A stretch of DNA of 37,826 nucleotides, from assembly GCF_001433875.1 (NCBI RefSeq), contig NZ_AZCR01000008.1, positions 1-37,826 on the forward strand. The letters run 5' to 3'. The notes under the pieces were generated by a model. The model was not told where the DNA came from, did no database searches, and saw only the letters and a program-made list of their open reading frames with translations. Position numbers and translations under genes: made by a program. The first letter of the stretch is position 1, and the number at the start of each line of letters is the position of its first letter. The DNA is from Lactobacillus delbrueckii subsp. delbrueckii DSM 20074 = JCM 1012. GTDB lineage: Bacteria > Bacillota > Bacilli > Lactobacillales > Lactobacillaceae. Below are positions 1 through 6,808 of this stretch, piece by piece.

Positions 1-66
1 GATTTTTTGTGCTCTGATCCAGTGAAAACGATTTTTCTTACTGGATCGGAACAGTGTTCAGTTTAA

Positions 67-261
67 TTTTACAATCGGCGTGAATTAAATTACTACGAAC
101 AAACCGTTTTTCTTTACACAACAGGATATTTTGAGTTTATGAAGGGGAAACACGACGGAATTGAAAAAATGACAAAAGCCCTTCAGATTTTCAGTATTTT
201 AGGTGATGAATCTCTTAAAGGCCTATATATCAATCACTTTTCCAAACACGTCGACATTTGA
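67..261 (+). pseudogene. C-terminal remnant of an Rgg/GadR/MutR-type regulator
   Basis: The plus strand reads 64 codons beginning FYNRRELNYYEQ and ending HFSKHVDI before TGA at 259-261. The helical pattern and the segment GIEKMTKALQIFSILGDE resemble the C-terminal TPR-like peptide-binding domain of Rgg/GadR/MutR regulators. The same frame has a TAA at 64-66 and no helix-turn-helix is in the window, so this is at best a broken 3' end. The window edge may hide the rest. A strong hairpin terminator follows directly, as expected for the true end of a gene. The family call is from pattern recognition only. Confidence 0.45.
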
Positions 262-272
262 CTACGTACACC

Positions 273-324
273 AAAAAATCCCTCTCCAAAGAGCTATTTT
301 CAAGCTCTCGGAGAGGGATTTTTT
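273..324. terminator. Strong bidirectional rho-independent terminator
   Basis: AAAAAATCCCTCTCC and AGAGCT pair with AGCTCT and GGAGAGGGATTTTTT around a short loop. The long stem has an A-run before it and a T-run after it, so it can work in both directions. It ends the Rgg-like remnant on the plus strand and could also stop transcripts coming leftward. Confidence 0.85.
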
Positions 325-349
325 GTCACAGTTAGCGTAAATAGTCTCT

Positions 350-457
350 TTATTTCAGGTAAGCCGTCAGTGCGCCGAAGATTGCCCGTACATCATAGCG
401 GATCGGCTTGACCGGGGCAACAACTTTCTTCATCCCTAGCAACTGGTAGACCGCCAT
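350..457 (-). pseudogene. Short unidentified coding remnant
   Basis: A 35-codon frame (MAVYQLLGMKKVV...FGALTAYLK, stop at 350-352) has coding-like composition. It is in the same frame as the TetR remnant but lies beyond that gene's stop at 488-490. No ribosome binding site is apparent. It resembles the last residues of a larger protein, but I do not recognise the family. It may be the leftover 3' end of a deleted gene. Confidence 0.25.
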
Positions 458-487
458 TCTAGAAGCTCGCACCGATATTCTTCGGTA

Positions 488-1060
488 CTACGGCCGACTA
501 GCCTCAAAGTTTTGTATTTGTTCTTTCAGCACCTGCTCAGTCACCTTCAAGACTTCATCCAAGCTAGCCTTGCCATAAATACCCGCCAACCAGTCCAAAT
601 ATGCCGTGGCGATGGTCGCTGAATACAGGTCGCTGCGGATTAAGGCCTCAGTCTTTGAGCTGGGGCCATTTTGCAAATCCGGCTTGAGCAGTTCTTGAAA
701 GCTGTTTTTAAAAGCCTCCCGAAAGTCCGCGCAGTTTCCAGCCTTGGCCACGTAGCGGAAAAAGTCGATTTCCTAGTACATCAGCTGGCTGCTGACGTGA
801 AAAAGGTCGGCCAAATCTGCAGATTCTTTAGCGGCCAATTGTCTCTCAATTTCGCCAATCATGTCATCGATGAATTCCTGGAAGACGTCATCGAGGTTGT
901 CATAGTGCTTGTAAAAAGTCATCCGATTTAGTTCTGCCTGCCGGGCTAATTCCGCGATGGAAAAATTTCGGTAGCCTTTTTGGATCGTCAGGTCGATATA
1001 GGCCCGGCGGAATTCCCGCTTGTTTTTTATAAAGCGGCGGTCAGTTGAGTTTTTGTACAT
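488..1060 (-). pseudogene. TetR-family repressor with an internal nonsense codon
   Basis: The gene reads MYKNSTDRRFIKNKREFRRAY and on through a typical TetR helix-turn-helix (residues about 25-55, FSIAELARQAELNRMTFYKHYDN). An in-frame TAG at 773-775 follows codon 95. The same frame continues at once with EIDFFRYVAKAGNCADFREAF to a natural stop at 488-490. Without the TAG the product would be about 190 residues, normal for the family. The truncated product keeps the DNA-binding domain but loses most of the ligand/dimer domain, so it is probably inactive. It is divergent from the membrane gene at 1176 and shares with it the palindromic operator at 1080-1107, the usual arrangement for a TetR protein controlling its neighbour. 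Confidence 0.8.
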
Positions 1061-1079
1061 TTTTGGTCAGCACTCCTAA

Positions 1080-1107
1080 GCAAAGTGATAATTAACGATC
1101 ACTTTGC
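1080..1107. promoter_or_regulatory. Predicted TetR operator (28-bp inverted repeat)
   Basis: GCAAAGTGAT and ATCACTTTGC form a perfect 10-bp inverted repeat with an 8-nt AT-rich spacer. It sits about 20 bp upstream of the TetR start and about 70 bp upstream of the membrane gene, in the only intergenic space between the divergent genes. Its symmetry and placement fit the binding site of the adjacent TetR repressor (inference). Confidence 0.65.
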
Positions 1108-1175
1108 ATATTATTGCTGATTGTCCCTTAACTTGCAAGCCGCTAGAATTAAATGCCGAAAGGAGCAATTTTCCA

Positions 1176-1927
1176 ATGAACATTATTTCCAGCCTGCTCT
1201 CCAAATACCCGGCAGACCAGGTTACCCCGCAAGACTTTATCGACAAATTGACCATCGGCAATCCCGGCTGGCAAAGCGCCTATTTGGCCGTGCTTTTGAC
1301 CGTCATTTTCGGCCTGCTGGTCTACATCATCCCGATCTACCTCACTGAAAAAGACCACCAGGGCCCTTACCCGCTCTACATGCACACCTTCTACTGCGCG
1401 GCGTACTTCATGGGGATCTGGGTCTTTTTGGACACTTGGTCCAAAAACGGCCACGTTGTCCTTTTCCTCTTGCTGGCCATCGGCGAAGCAATCTGGGTCT
1501 TGATGGAAATCTACAGCCTGCAGCGGGCCCTGACTTATGAAAAGGACATCAACTGGAAGCCGGGCACGTCCTTTAAGACGCGCCTGCGCGACGTCATCTT
1601 CCAAGTCTTGATCTTCTTGCTGCGCTTTGAGCTGCATGACAGCACCATGTGGAAATTCTGGATCTTTACCCAGATTTTGATCACCACGGTTCCGGGCCTG
1701 AGCTTGGAAAAGCAGGGCAGTCGGCAAGGACACAATGTCTGGCTGCACGTCACCTTGATCTGCGTCGTCATCGCCAGTTTCAATCCCTGGTGCAACATGT
1801 GGGCGATTGTCGCGCCAAAACTTTTCTCACCGGCCAACATCCCTGGTACTACATCACCGGGGCGGTCTGCCTCTTCTTCGCCGTCCATGGCTTGATCGTC
1901 TATCTCAAACTGCCGGCCAAAAAATAA
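1176..1927 (+). pseudogene. Frameshifted multi-pass membrane protein of unknown function
   Basis: ATG at 1176 follows an AAAGGAG ribosome binding site (1159-1164). The frame encodes a hydrophobic protein with about six or seven membrane segments (for example SAYLAVLLTVIFGLLVYIIP and VVLFLLLAIGEAIWVLMEIY). Near 1815-1835, in an A/T homopolymer stretch, the reading frame breaks: the first frame runs into low-quality sequence ending at 1895, while the next frame resumes GQHPWYYITGAVCLFFAVHG and stops at 1927. One missing base explains this. The intact protein would be about 250 residues. I do not recognise the family. The divergent TetR gene and shared operator suggest it was a repressor-controlled membrane function. 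A sequencing error in the homopolymer is an alternative. Confidence 0.7.
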
Positions 1928-1935
1928 GTTTAAAA

Positions 1936-1949
1936 AAATCTCCCCCTAG
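1936..1949 (+). terminator. Left half of a terminator split by the IS element
   Basis: AAATCTCCCCCTAG here pairs, with one mismatch, with CTAGAGGGAGATTT at 3453-3466 on the other side of the IS element. Joined through a single TAA, they form a 14-bp stem with a 4-nt TAAT loop, an A-run before and a T-run after. This would be a bidirectional terminator between the plus-strand membrane gene and the minus-strand fnr-type gene. Confidence 0.7.
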
Positions 1950-1952
1950 TAA

Positions 1953-1977
1953 TGAAGTGCCATAGAAAAGTTAGACA
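1953..1977 (+). repeat. IS terminal inverted repeat, left
   Basis: It reads TGAAGTGCCATA then AGTTAGACA at its inner end. It matches the reverse complement of 3424-3448 at most positions, with mismatches confined mainly to the middle. Confidence 0.85.
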
Positions 1978-1989
1978 TTTTAGAAAATC

Positions 1990-2808
1990 TTAAATAGTTG
2001 CCATTACACGATCTCTGTATTTTACAGGGGTCGTGTAATTTAGTTTATTGGACCGTCTGATATTGTTAAACCAATATATGTAATCTTCAAGTTCTTGTTG
2101 GACTTCCTCCAAAGAATGCAGTTTAACTCGATTTAGTCTCTCACGTTTCATTAAGTTGAATATAGTTTCACCCGGTGCGTTATCGTGACAGTTTCCCTTT
2201 CTGGACATGCTTTGAACTAGTTCCATCTCTTTCAAGCGGGCTTGGTAGGTTGGACTTTGATACTGAGAACCTTGATCAGAATGGATAACTGGGTGGGAGT
2301 AAGCCGGTAGTTTGGTTTCCAATTCATCTAGCATACCCAATACTAACTCCATGTCGGGGGAGTAGCTAGCAATACATGCAAGGATCTCCAAAGAAGCCTC
2401 ATCCACTACAGGCGAGATATAAACTTTCTTACCGTTAGTTAGTGCATATTCTGTAATGTCGGTATGGATAACATGATATGGCCTTTCTTCATCGAAGTGC
2501 TGCCGAAGAAGGTTATCAGCTACTTTTCCTACAGTACCTTTGTAGGAGCTGTATTTTGCAGTTCTCTTGTGATATAGCTCGGTCTTCAGCCCGATACTGC
2601 GCATCAGTTTACGCACTGTTTCCATCGCTAATTTAACGCCCCTGTCACGCAGAGCAGCCCACATCGGACGGTAGCCATACGTGCCTTGGCCTTCGTTGTG
2701 GTAGATATCTTTGATAAGATCTTTTACTTCGGCGTACTTATCCTTCTTAGCGATTCTTTTAAGGTTGTCGTAATAAGTCTTACGATTGAGATTAAGAGCT
2801 TTAAACAA
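1990..2808 (-). CDS. IS3-family transposase OrfB (DDE integrase catalytic domain)
   Basis: The 272-residue frame shows the retroviral-integrase-like core of IS3 transposases: the HTH_21 segment YGYRPMWAALRDRGV, then the catalytic triad in VIHTDITEY (first Asp), VIHSDQGSQYQS (second Asp) and GNCHDNAPGE (Glu), ending in the usual IRRSNKLNYTTPVKYRDRV. The frame continues upstream of the TTG used here (QITCDIRADHPEFQLKQL...) to about 2900, as expected if OrfB is normally made as an OrfAB fusion by frameshifting. No strong ribosome binding site precedes position 2808. The catalytic part looks intact, but the fusion needed for transposition is probably not made because orfA is broken. Confidence 0.85.
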   Translation of the reverse strand: MFKALNLNRKTYYDNLKRIAKKDKYAEVKDLIKDIYHNEGQGTYGYRPMWAALRDRGVKLAMETVRKLMRSIGLKTELYHKRTAKYSSYKGTVGKVADNLLRQHFDEERPYHVIHTDITEYALTNGKKVYISPVVDEASLEILACIASYSPDMELVLGMLDELETKLPAYSHPVIHSDQGSQYQSPTYQARLKEMELVQSMSRKGNCHDNAPGETIFNLMKRERLNRVKLHSLEEVQQELEDYIYWFNNIRRSNKLNYTTPVKYRDRVMATI

Positions 2809-2845
2809 CTGTTTTAACTGAAATTCTGGGTGGTCTGCCCGGATA

Positions 2846-3394
2846 TCACAAGTTATCTGTGTCTTTTGTCGATTGGATAGCGTGGATACCGGGCGGCCAC
2901 TTTTTTGCGATGATGAGCTCCAATTCTAATTCTTTGATTCTGGCATCCTTTTCCAGAATTTTGGCCTCATATTTCTGCTTATCAGTTAGAGTACCTATTT
3001 GCTTATTACGCTTGGCTTTCTCGGTCTTCTTAGGCATTTTAGCGGGTCTACCTTTCTTGACAGGAAGGAGCGCATCTGGACCGCCTCGCTGGAACTTTTT
3101 AGTCTATGAATACACTTGTGACGGACTAATATTGAATTTAGCAGCTACCATATTACGTCCTACATCGGATTTTAGATAGTAGCTTACCACATCCAGTTTA
3201 AAGTCAACAGAATATTCTCTTTTGGTTCGCTTAACTTTTAAGCTTTCCAATCCATTAAGTTCAGCGGCTTTCACCCACGTACGAATTATTAACGCAGCGA
3301 TATTATACTTTTGGCTTAATCCATTGTATGAGTCTCTGCCGTAAAGATAATCAGAAGCAATTTGTACTTTTAGTTCAGATGAATATTTGGTCAT
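2846..3394 (-). pseudogene. IS3-family OrfA with nonsense mutation
   Basis: From ATG at 3394 the frame encodes MTKYSSELKVQIASDYLYG and two helix-turn-helix blocks (WVKAAELNGLESL, MVAAKFNISPSQVYS). It meets TAG at 3104-3106 where TGG (Trp) is expected, then continues in frame as TKKFQRGGPDALLP to the leucine-zipper segment (KILEKDARIKELELELII) and stops at 2846. A slippery run of six A's followed by G lies at 2901-2907, on the minus strand. However, orfB lies in the +1, not the -1, frame after it, which implies an additional indel. The TAG alone would remove the zipper and the fusion protein. Confidence 0.8.
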
Positions 3395-3423
3395 AAAAAT
3401 ACCCCACAATCGTTAGATGTCTA

Positions 3424-3448
3424 TGTCTAACAATTGTAGGGCACTTCA
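3424..3448 (-). repeat. IS terminal inverted repeat, right
   Basis: Read on the minus strand it begins TGAAGTGCCCTACA and ends GTTAGACA, mirroring 1953-1977. The TAA that follows (3449-3451) is the second copy of the target duplication. Confidence 0.85.
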
Positions 3449-3452
3449 TAAT

Positions 3453-3466
3453 CTAGAGGGAGATTT
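3453..3466 (-). terminator. Right half of the terminator split by the IS element
   Basis: CTAGAGGGAGATTT pairs with 1936-1949. It lies 10 bases past the stop of the fnr-type gene on the minus strand, so the original hairpin ended that operon. After the insertion the two arms are 1.5 kb apart and the hairpin can no longer fold in a short transcript. Confidence 0.7.
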
Positions 3467-3476
3467 TGCTTGCCTA

Positions 3477-4127
3477 TTACAAGTCCAGCAGGCCGTCTTC
3501 GTCGAGGATTTTCACCTGCTTGCCTGTCCTCTTCAGATAGCCCATTTTTTCAAGGAGTTTGAATTTGCGGGAGAGGGTTTCGGGAGTAGTTCCCAAGTAA
3601 AGGGCAATATCTTTCATCTTCATGGACAGCTGAACCTGGTCGCTGCCAGCCACCTTAGCCAAGTCCAAAAGGTAGCTAGCCAGCCTTTCTTCGACCCGCT
3701 CCATGGCCAGGAATTTGGTCTGTCTTTCGGTGGCCAGCAGCTTCTGAGCGCTGAGTTCCAGCAGTTTGAGGGAGAGCTGGGGATTTTCCATGAGGACCCG
3801 GTTGAAGTCGGCCTTGCTCAAGCTACAGATTTCCGTATTCTCCATGGCCTGGCCGAAGAAGCTGTCGTTTTCCAGGCCAAAAAGCTGCGCTTCACCTTCA
3901 TAGTCACCCGGCTGGGCAACCCGGAGCAGCTGCTCGCGGCCGCTGGCGGACAGCTGGTAAACCTTCATGTTTCCCCGGGCCACGATCTGCAGCTTTTCAT
4001 CCCCTGGCTGAAAAATCGTCTCACCTTTTTGATAGTGCCGGTGGCTGGCCAGGGAATTGATCTTAAGCTGATCTTTTTCAGGCAGGTCCGCGAATAAGGG
4101 AACCAGGCTGACACATATATGCTGCAT
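3477..4127 (-). CDS. Crp/FNR-family regulator, FLP/FNR-like
   Basis: The 216-residue protein has an N-terminal cyclic-nucleotide-binding-type beta-roll (about 10-125), a dimer helix (about 126-155) and a C-terminal winged helix-turn-helix. The recognition helix (about 181-190, TPETLSRKFK) carries the E-x-x-S-R signature (Glu183, Ser186, Arg187) that FNR proteins use to read TTGAT half sites. Cys5 and Cys101 resemble the two cysteines of the Lactobacillus casei FLP redox switch; there is no cluster of N-terminal cysteines as in E. coli FNR. An AGAGGAG ribosome binding site precedes the ATG. It is the last gene of a cluster with a RIC-like protein, an HMA protein and a metal ATPase. Two FNR-type boxes upstream (4785-4798, 6722-6735) suggest it controls its own cluster in response to oxygen or redox state. 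The role is inferred; the fold is clear. Confidence 0.88.
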   Translation of the reverse strand: MQHICVSLVPLFADLPEKDQLKINSLASHRHYQKGETIFQPGDEKLQIVARGNMKVYQLSASGREQLLRVAQPGDYEGEAQLFGLENDSFFGQAMENTEICSLSKADFNRVLMENPQLSLKLLELSAQKLLATERQTKFLAMERVEERLASYLLDLAKVAGSDQVQLSMKMKDIALYLGTTPETLSRKFKLLEKMGYLKRTGKQVKILDEDGLLDL

Positions 4128-4151
4128 TTTGCTCTCCTCTGCTGGTAAAAA

Positions 4152-4433
4152 TTATCCCTGGACCAAGTGATCGAATTCTTCCAGGGTCTGGTAGGTCTTA
4201 GTCATCGCCCCGCAGGCATCGGCCGGAATGGTGTAATCCGCGGTCAAGGACCGCAGCTTGCTGAAGTCGGCAGTTAAGTCTTCCTGGCCGGCTCTCACCT
4301 TCTTTTGGATGTCTTCGTAAACCTTGCGGACTTCAAAGACTTCCGGGTGGTGAGCGCCATGGGCCTTGGTAATTGCTTGCGTATATAAGTCTAACATTTC
4401 GTCGTTCTTGTCAAAAAATTCCTTGATCATCAT
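4152..4433 (-). CDS. Short RIC/hemerythrin-like protein (truncated iron-sulfur repair family)
   Basis: The 93-residue, all-helical acidic protein contains AHGAHHPEVFEVRKVYEDI and DYTIPADACGAMTKTYQTLEEF, which resemble the N-terminal half of the HHE domain in RIC/YtfE/ScdA di-iron proteins. The C-terminal His/Glu iron ligands of those proteins (the HIHLENN-type helix) are missing; it stops just after EEFDHLVQG. It may therefore be a half-domain that binds iron only as a dimer, or not at all. It lies 24 bp upstream of the fnr-type gene and downstream of the HMA gene, so it is probably co-transcribed with both. The family assignment is moderate and the function is unknown. Confidence 0.6.
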   Translation of the reverse strand: MMIKEFFDKNDEMLDLYTQAITKAHGAHHPEVFEVRKVYEDIQKKVRAGQEDLTADFSKLRSLTADYTIPADACGAMTKTYQTLEEFDHLVQG

Positions 4434-4483
4434 TTTTCTCCTTTTTCTTGATTAGTCGTTTTTCTTGTTTTTGCTTTTTTCTC

Positions 4484-4711
4484 TTATTTAGCGCTGGCCT
4501 TCAAGACGTCATAGCCGATATTCTTCACGGCTTGAGTGATCGTGTCCAAATTGGTTTTTTCCGGGTCGAAGTTGGCCTTGGCCTTGCTTGCGTTGAAGAG
4601 GACCTTGACGCTGGTCTTTTCAACCCCGTCAACATTGGCGATGGCCCCCGCGATCTTCTGCATGCAGGTCGGGCAGGCTAATGTTTCAAGTTGTAAAATT
4701 GCTTTTTTCAT
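4484..4711 (-). CDS. HMA-domain heavy-metal chaperone (CopZ-like)
   Basis: The 75-residue protein is a single heavy-metal-associated ferredoxin-like domain. The metal site is CPTC (residues 14-17, in LACPTCMQKI) and the rest follows the beta-alpha-beta-beta-alpha-beta pattern, ending NIGYDVLKASAK. An AAAGGAC ribosome binding site precedes the ATG. The metal ATPase immediately upstream lacks an N-terminal HMA domain, so this protein probably delivers or senses its ion as a separate subunit. A predicted FNR-dependent promoter (4757-4798) lies inside the end of the ATPase gene, so this gene begins a second transcript HMA - RIC-like - regulator. The metal is not determined by sequence. Confidence 0.85.
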   Translation of the reverse strand: MKKAILQLETLACPTCMQKIAGAIANVDGVEKTSVKVLFNASKAKANFDPEKTNLDTITQAVKNIGYDVLKASAK

Positions 4712-4732
4712 GATTTCTTGTCCTTTCTTTTT

Positions 4733-6661
4733 CTATTGGATACTTTCTATGCCCTTAGTATACGGGCCTGTTGCTTGAGAAAAATTGTTTTCTATCAACT
4801 TTCGCGATTTTTGTAATTTTGACCGGTAGGCCAGAAGGCGCATGGCGTTTAAGATTACAACCAGGATACTGCCTTCGTGGACAAACATCCCGATGGCCAT
4901 GTTCATCCATGAGCTGGCTAACACGCTGACCAGCAGGACGGCTACGACAGCCAGGGCGATGGTGATGTTCTCAATCATGTTCCGCCGGGTGGCCTTAGCC
5001 AGGGCCAGGGCCCGCGGAATCCGGTCAAAGCTGCCGTTCATGAGGACCACATTTGAAGTCTCAATTGCCACGTCAGTCCCGCTGCCCATGGCAATCCCGA
5101 TGTCTGCCCGGGCCAGTGACGGACTGTCGTTGATCCCGTCGCCGACAAAGGCCACGATTTCACCGGCTGCCTGCCGCTTTTTGACAAATTTGGCCTTGTC
5201 TTCTGGCAAAAGCTGGCCATATGCCTCAGTGAGGCCCAGTTCTTCCGCTACCAGGTCAACCGTCTTCTGGTTGTCACCGGACAAGAGGAGCAGGTTCTTG
5301 ACACCCAGCTTCTTTAAAGCAGCCAGGTCTTCCTTGACCCCGGCCCGGATCTCGTCCTTTAAGCCCAAAGCAAGTTCCAGCTGCCCGTTTACAGCCACCA
5401 GAACCAGGGAATTGCCAGCACTTGCCAGCTTTTCCATGTCCCTTTCCATTTCTTTTGTAACTGGTACATGGTACTCGTCAAGCAAGTAGCGGTTGCCGAC
5501 CAGGACCTGCTGGCCAGCTACTTGAGCAACGATCCCGCCGCCCTGGAGGACCTGGGAAGCTTCAACTTCTTTAGCTTCCAGGTCTTCATAGTAGCCAGTG
5601 ATGGCTTTCGCCAAAGGGTGGGCAGATTCTTTTTCCACGCTGACCAAAAGCTGTTCAGCCAGCTGGCCCTGGCCGTACTTTTTCACCTGGCTGACCCGGG
5701 GGTCGCCGTAAGTCAAGGTCCCGGTCTTGTCGAACATGATCGTGTCGACCTTGCTGAACTTGGTGATGACTTCACTGCCTTTAAAAAGGATTCCCTGCTT
5801 GGCACCATTGCCGATTCCGGCCACGTTGGAGACCGGAACCCCGATAACCAAGGCACCCGGGCAGCCAAGAACCAGGATGGTTACAGCCAGTTCCAGGTCT
5901 TGGCTGATGAGGCCAACAATAATGGCCAGGAGCAGGACGACTGGGGTGTAGTACTTGGAGAAACGGTCAATTAGACGCTCAGCCTGGGACTTGGAGTCCT
6001 GGGCTTCTTCGACCAGTTCGATGATCTTGCCAAAAGTCGTTTCATCCCCGACTTTTTCCGCCTTGATCCGGATGGTCCCGTTTTCCAAAATAGTACCGGC
6101 ATAGACCGGGTCGCCGGGCTTTTTGCCTAAAGGCATGGATTCACCGGTAATGCTGGCTTCGTTGGCCGTCCCGGAACCGGAGACGACTTCCCCGTCAACC
6201 GGGATCTTGCCGACGGTCTTGACCAAAAGGATGTCCCCTTCGTCCAGGTCGTCTAAGTCAACTTCTTCAAAGTCGCCGTCTGCCGTCTGCCGGAGGGCGG
6301 TTTCTGGCACCATCTCCACCAGTTCCTTGATGGCTGACCGGGTCTTGGCCAGGGTCCTTTGTTCAAGGTAAGCCCCAAACAAGAAGAAGAAGGCCACGAT
6401 GGCGGATTCTTCGAATTCCTGGATGACGAAGGCACCTAAGATGGCCAGGGTCACCAGCAAGTCGATACTGATGACTTTGACTTTCAGGGCCTGCCAAGCG
6501 GATGCGGCGATCGGGAAGCCGCCGATGAGGGAGGCGGCCAGGAGCAGGCCAGACTCTGCTGTTTCACTTTTAAATAACCATTTTGCGGCAAAGGCCAGGA
6601 CGATTAAGATGCCCGTAATTGCCGTCAGCCGGTTGCGATTTTTCATTAACCATTTTTGCAT
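4733..6661 (-). CDS. P1B-type metal-transporting ATPase with atypical CPG motif
   Basis: The 642-residue membrane pump has the full P-type core: actuator loop with TGES (172-175), phosphorylation motif DKTGTLT with Asp311, HP dipeptide in SAHPLAKA, GDGINDSP hinge, and paired helices before and after. No N-terminal HMA domain is present (first membrane helix about residues 11-28). The ion-binding helix reads GCPGALVIG (Cys267-Pro268-Gly269) rather than the CPC of copper/zinc pumps or SPC of the P1B-4 group. Near the C-terminus HEGS (595-598) resembles the HEGG/HEGS motif of P1B-4 iron/cobalt exporters. The neighbours (HMA protein, RIC-like protein, FNR-type regulator) favour a redox-linked metal, perhaps iron. 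Substrate and direction are inference. An AAGGAGGT ribosome binding site precedes ATG at 6661. Confidence 0.88.
   Translation of the reverse strand: MQKWLMKNRNRLTAITGILIVLAFAAKWLFKSETAESGLLLAASLIGGFPIAASAWQALKVKVISIDLLVTLAILGAFVIQEFEESAIVAFFFLFGAYLEQRTLAKTRSAIKELVEMVPETALRQTADGDFEEVDLDDLDEGDILLVKTVGKIPVDGEVVSGSGTANEASITGESMPLGKKPGDPVYAGTILENGTIRIKAEKVGDETTFGKIIELVEEAQDSKSQAERLIDRFSKYYTPVVLLLAIIVGLISQDLELAVTILVLGCPGALVIGVPVSNVAGIGNGAKQGILFKGSEVITKFSKVDTIMFDKTGTLTYGDPRVSQVKKYGQGQLAEQLLVSVEKESAHPLAKAITGYYEDLEAKEVEASQVLQGGGIVAQVAGQQVLVGNRYLLDEYHVPVTKEMERDMEKLASAGNSLVLVAVNGQLELALGLKDEIRAGVKEDLAALKKLGVKNLLLLSGDNQKTVDLVAEELGLTEAYGQLLPEDKAKFVKKRQAAGEIVAFVGDGINDSPSLARADIGIAMGSGTDVAIETSNVVLMNGSFDRIPRALALAKATRRNMIENITIALAVVAVLLVSVLASSWMNMAIGMFVHEGSILVVILNAMRLLAYRSKLQKSRKLIENNFSQATGPYTKGIESIQ
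4757..4798 (-). promoter_or_regulatory. Second FNR-type promoter, internal to the ATPase gene
   Basis: On the minus strand, TTGATAGAAAACAA (4798-4785; 9 of 10 match to TTGAT-N4-ATCAA) lies exactly 22 nt upstream of a TATACT -10 (4762-4757). The box centre falls at about -41.5, a class II activator position. The same 22-nt spacing is seen at 6694-6735. Transcription would start just upstream of the HMA gene and cover HMA, the RIC-like gene and the regulator, implying autoregulation. Confidence 0.65.
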
Positions 6662-6693
6662 TGATCTTTTGACCTCCTTGCTTTGATGCTTTT

Positions 6694-6735
6694 AATATAC
6701 CGGGAAAGCAGGATTTCCCAATTGATTTCTATCAA
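6694..6735 (-). promoter_or_regulatory. FNR-box promoter of the metal-ATPase operon
   Basis: On the minus strand, TTGATAGAAATCAA (6735-6722) is a perfect FNR consensus (TTGAT-N4-ATCAA). It is followed by TTGGGA, a 16-nt spacer and the -10 TATATT (6699-6694). With start of transcription about 7 nt after the -10, the box is centred near -41.5, the class II position where FNR activates. The ATPase ATG lies about 35 nt downstream. The recognition helix of the regulator encoded in this cluster has the residues that read this sequence. Confidence 0.8.
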
Positions 6736-6764
6736 GATCAGGATTTTTGCAAAATTTTTTTACG

Positions 6765-6804
6765 AAAAAAGCCATCCAGGGGAATTTGATCCTCTGAATG
6801 GCTT
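6765..6804 (-). terminator. Rho-independent terminator after the EF-hand protein gene
   Basis: Immediately after the stop at 6809, AAGCCAT and ATGGCTT close an extended imperfect stem (6769-6804) followed on the minus strand by a T-run. It separates the upstream gene from the FNR-type promoter. Confidence 0.75.
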
Positions 6805-6808
6805 AGTT

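Larger units (their letters stand above)
1953..3448 (-). mobile_element. IS3-family (IS150-like) insertion sequence, 1496 bp, probably inactive
   Basis: The element has imperfect 25-bp terminal inverted repeats (1953-1977 and 3424-3448; both start TGAAGTGCC and end GTTAGACA when read inward). It is flanked by a 3-bp TAA direct repeat (1950-1952 and 3449-3451), the size expected for the IS150 group. It carries orfA and orfB on the minus strand. orfA has an in-frame TAG, and orfB is not in the -1 frame relative to orfA that programmed frameshifting would need, so this copy is probably not autonomous. I do not assign an ISfinder name. Confidence 0.9.

Noticed and set aside
1149..1748. Minus-strand open frame of 199 codons opposite the membrane gene
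   Set aside because: No ribosome binding site, no domain, and the plus strand has a clear start, ribosome binding site and membrane-helix pattern.
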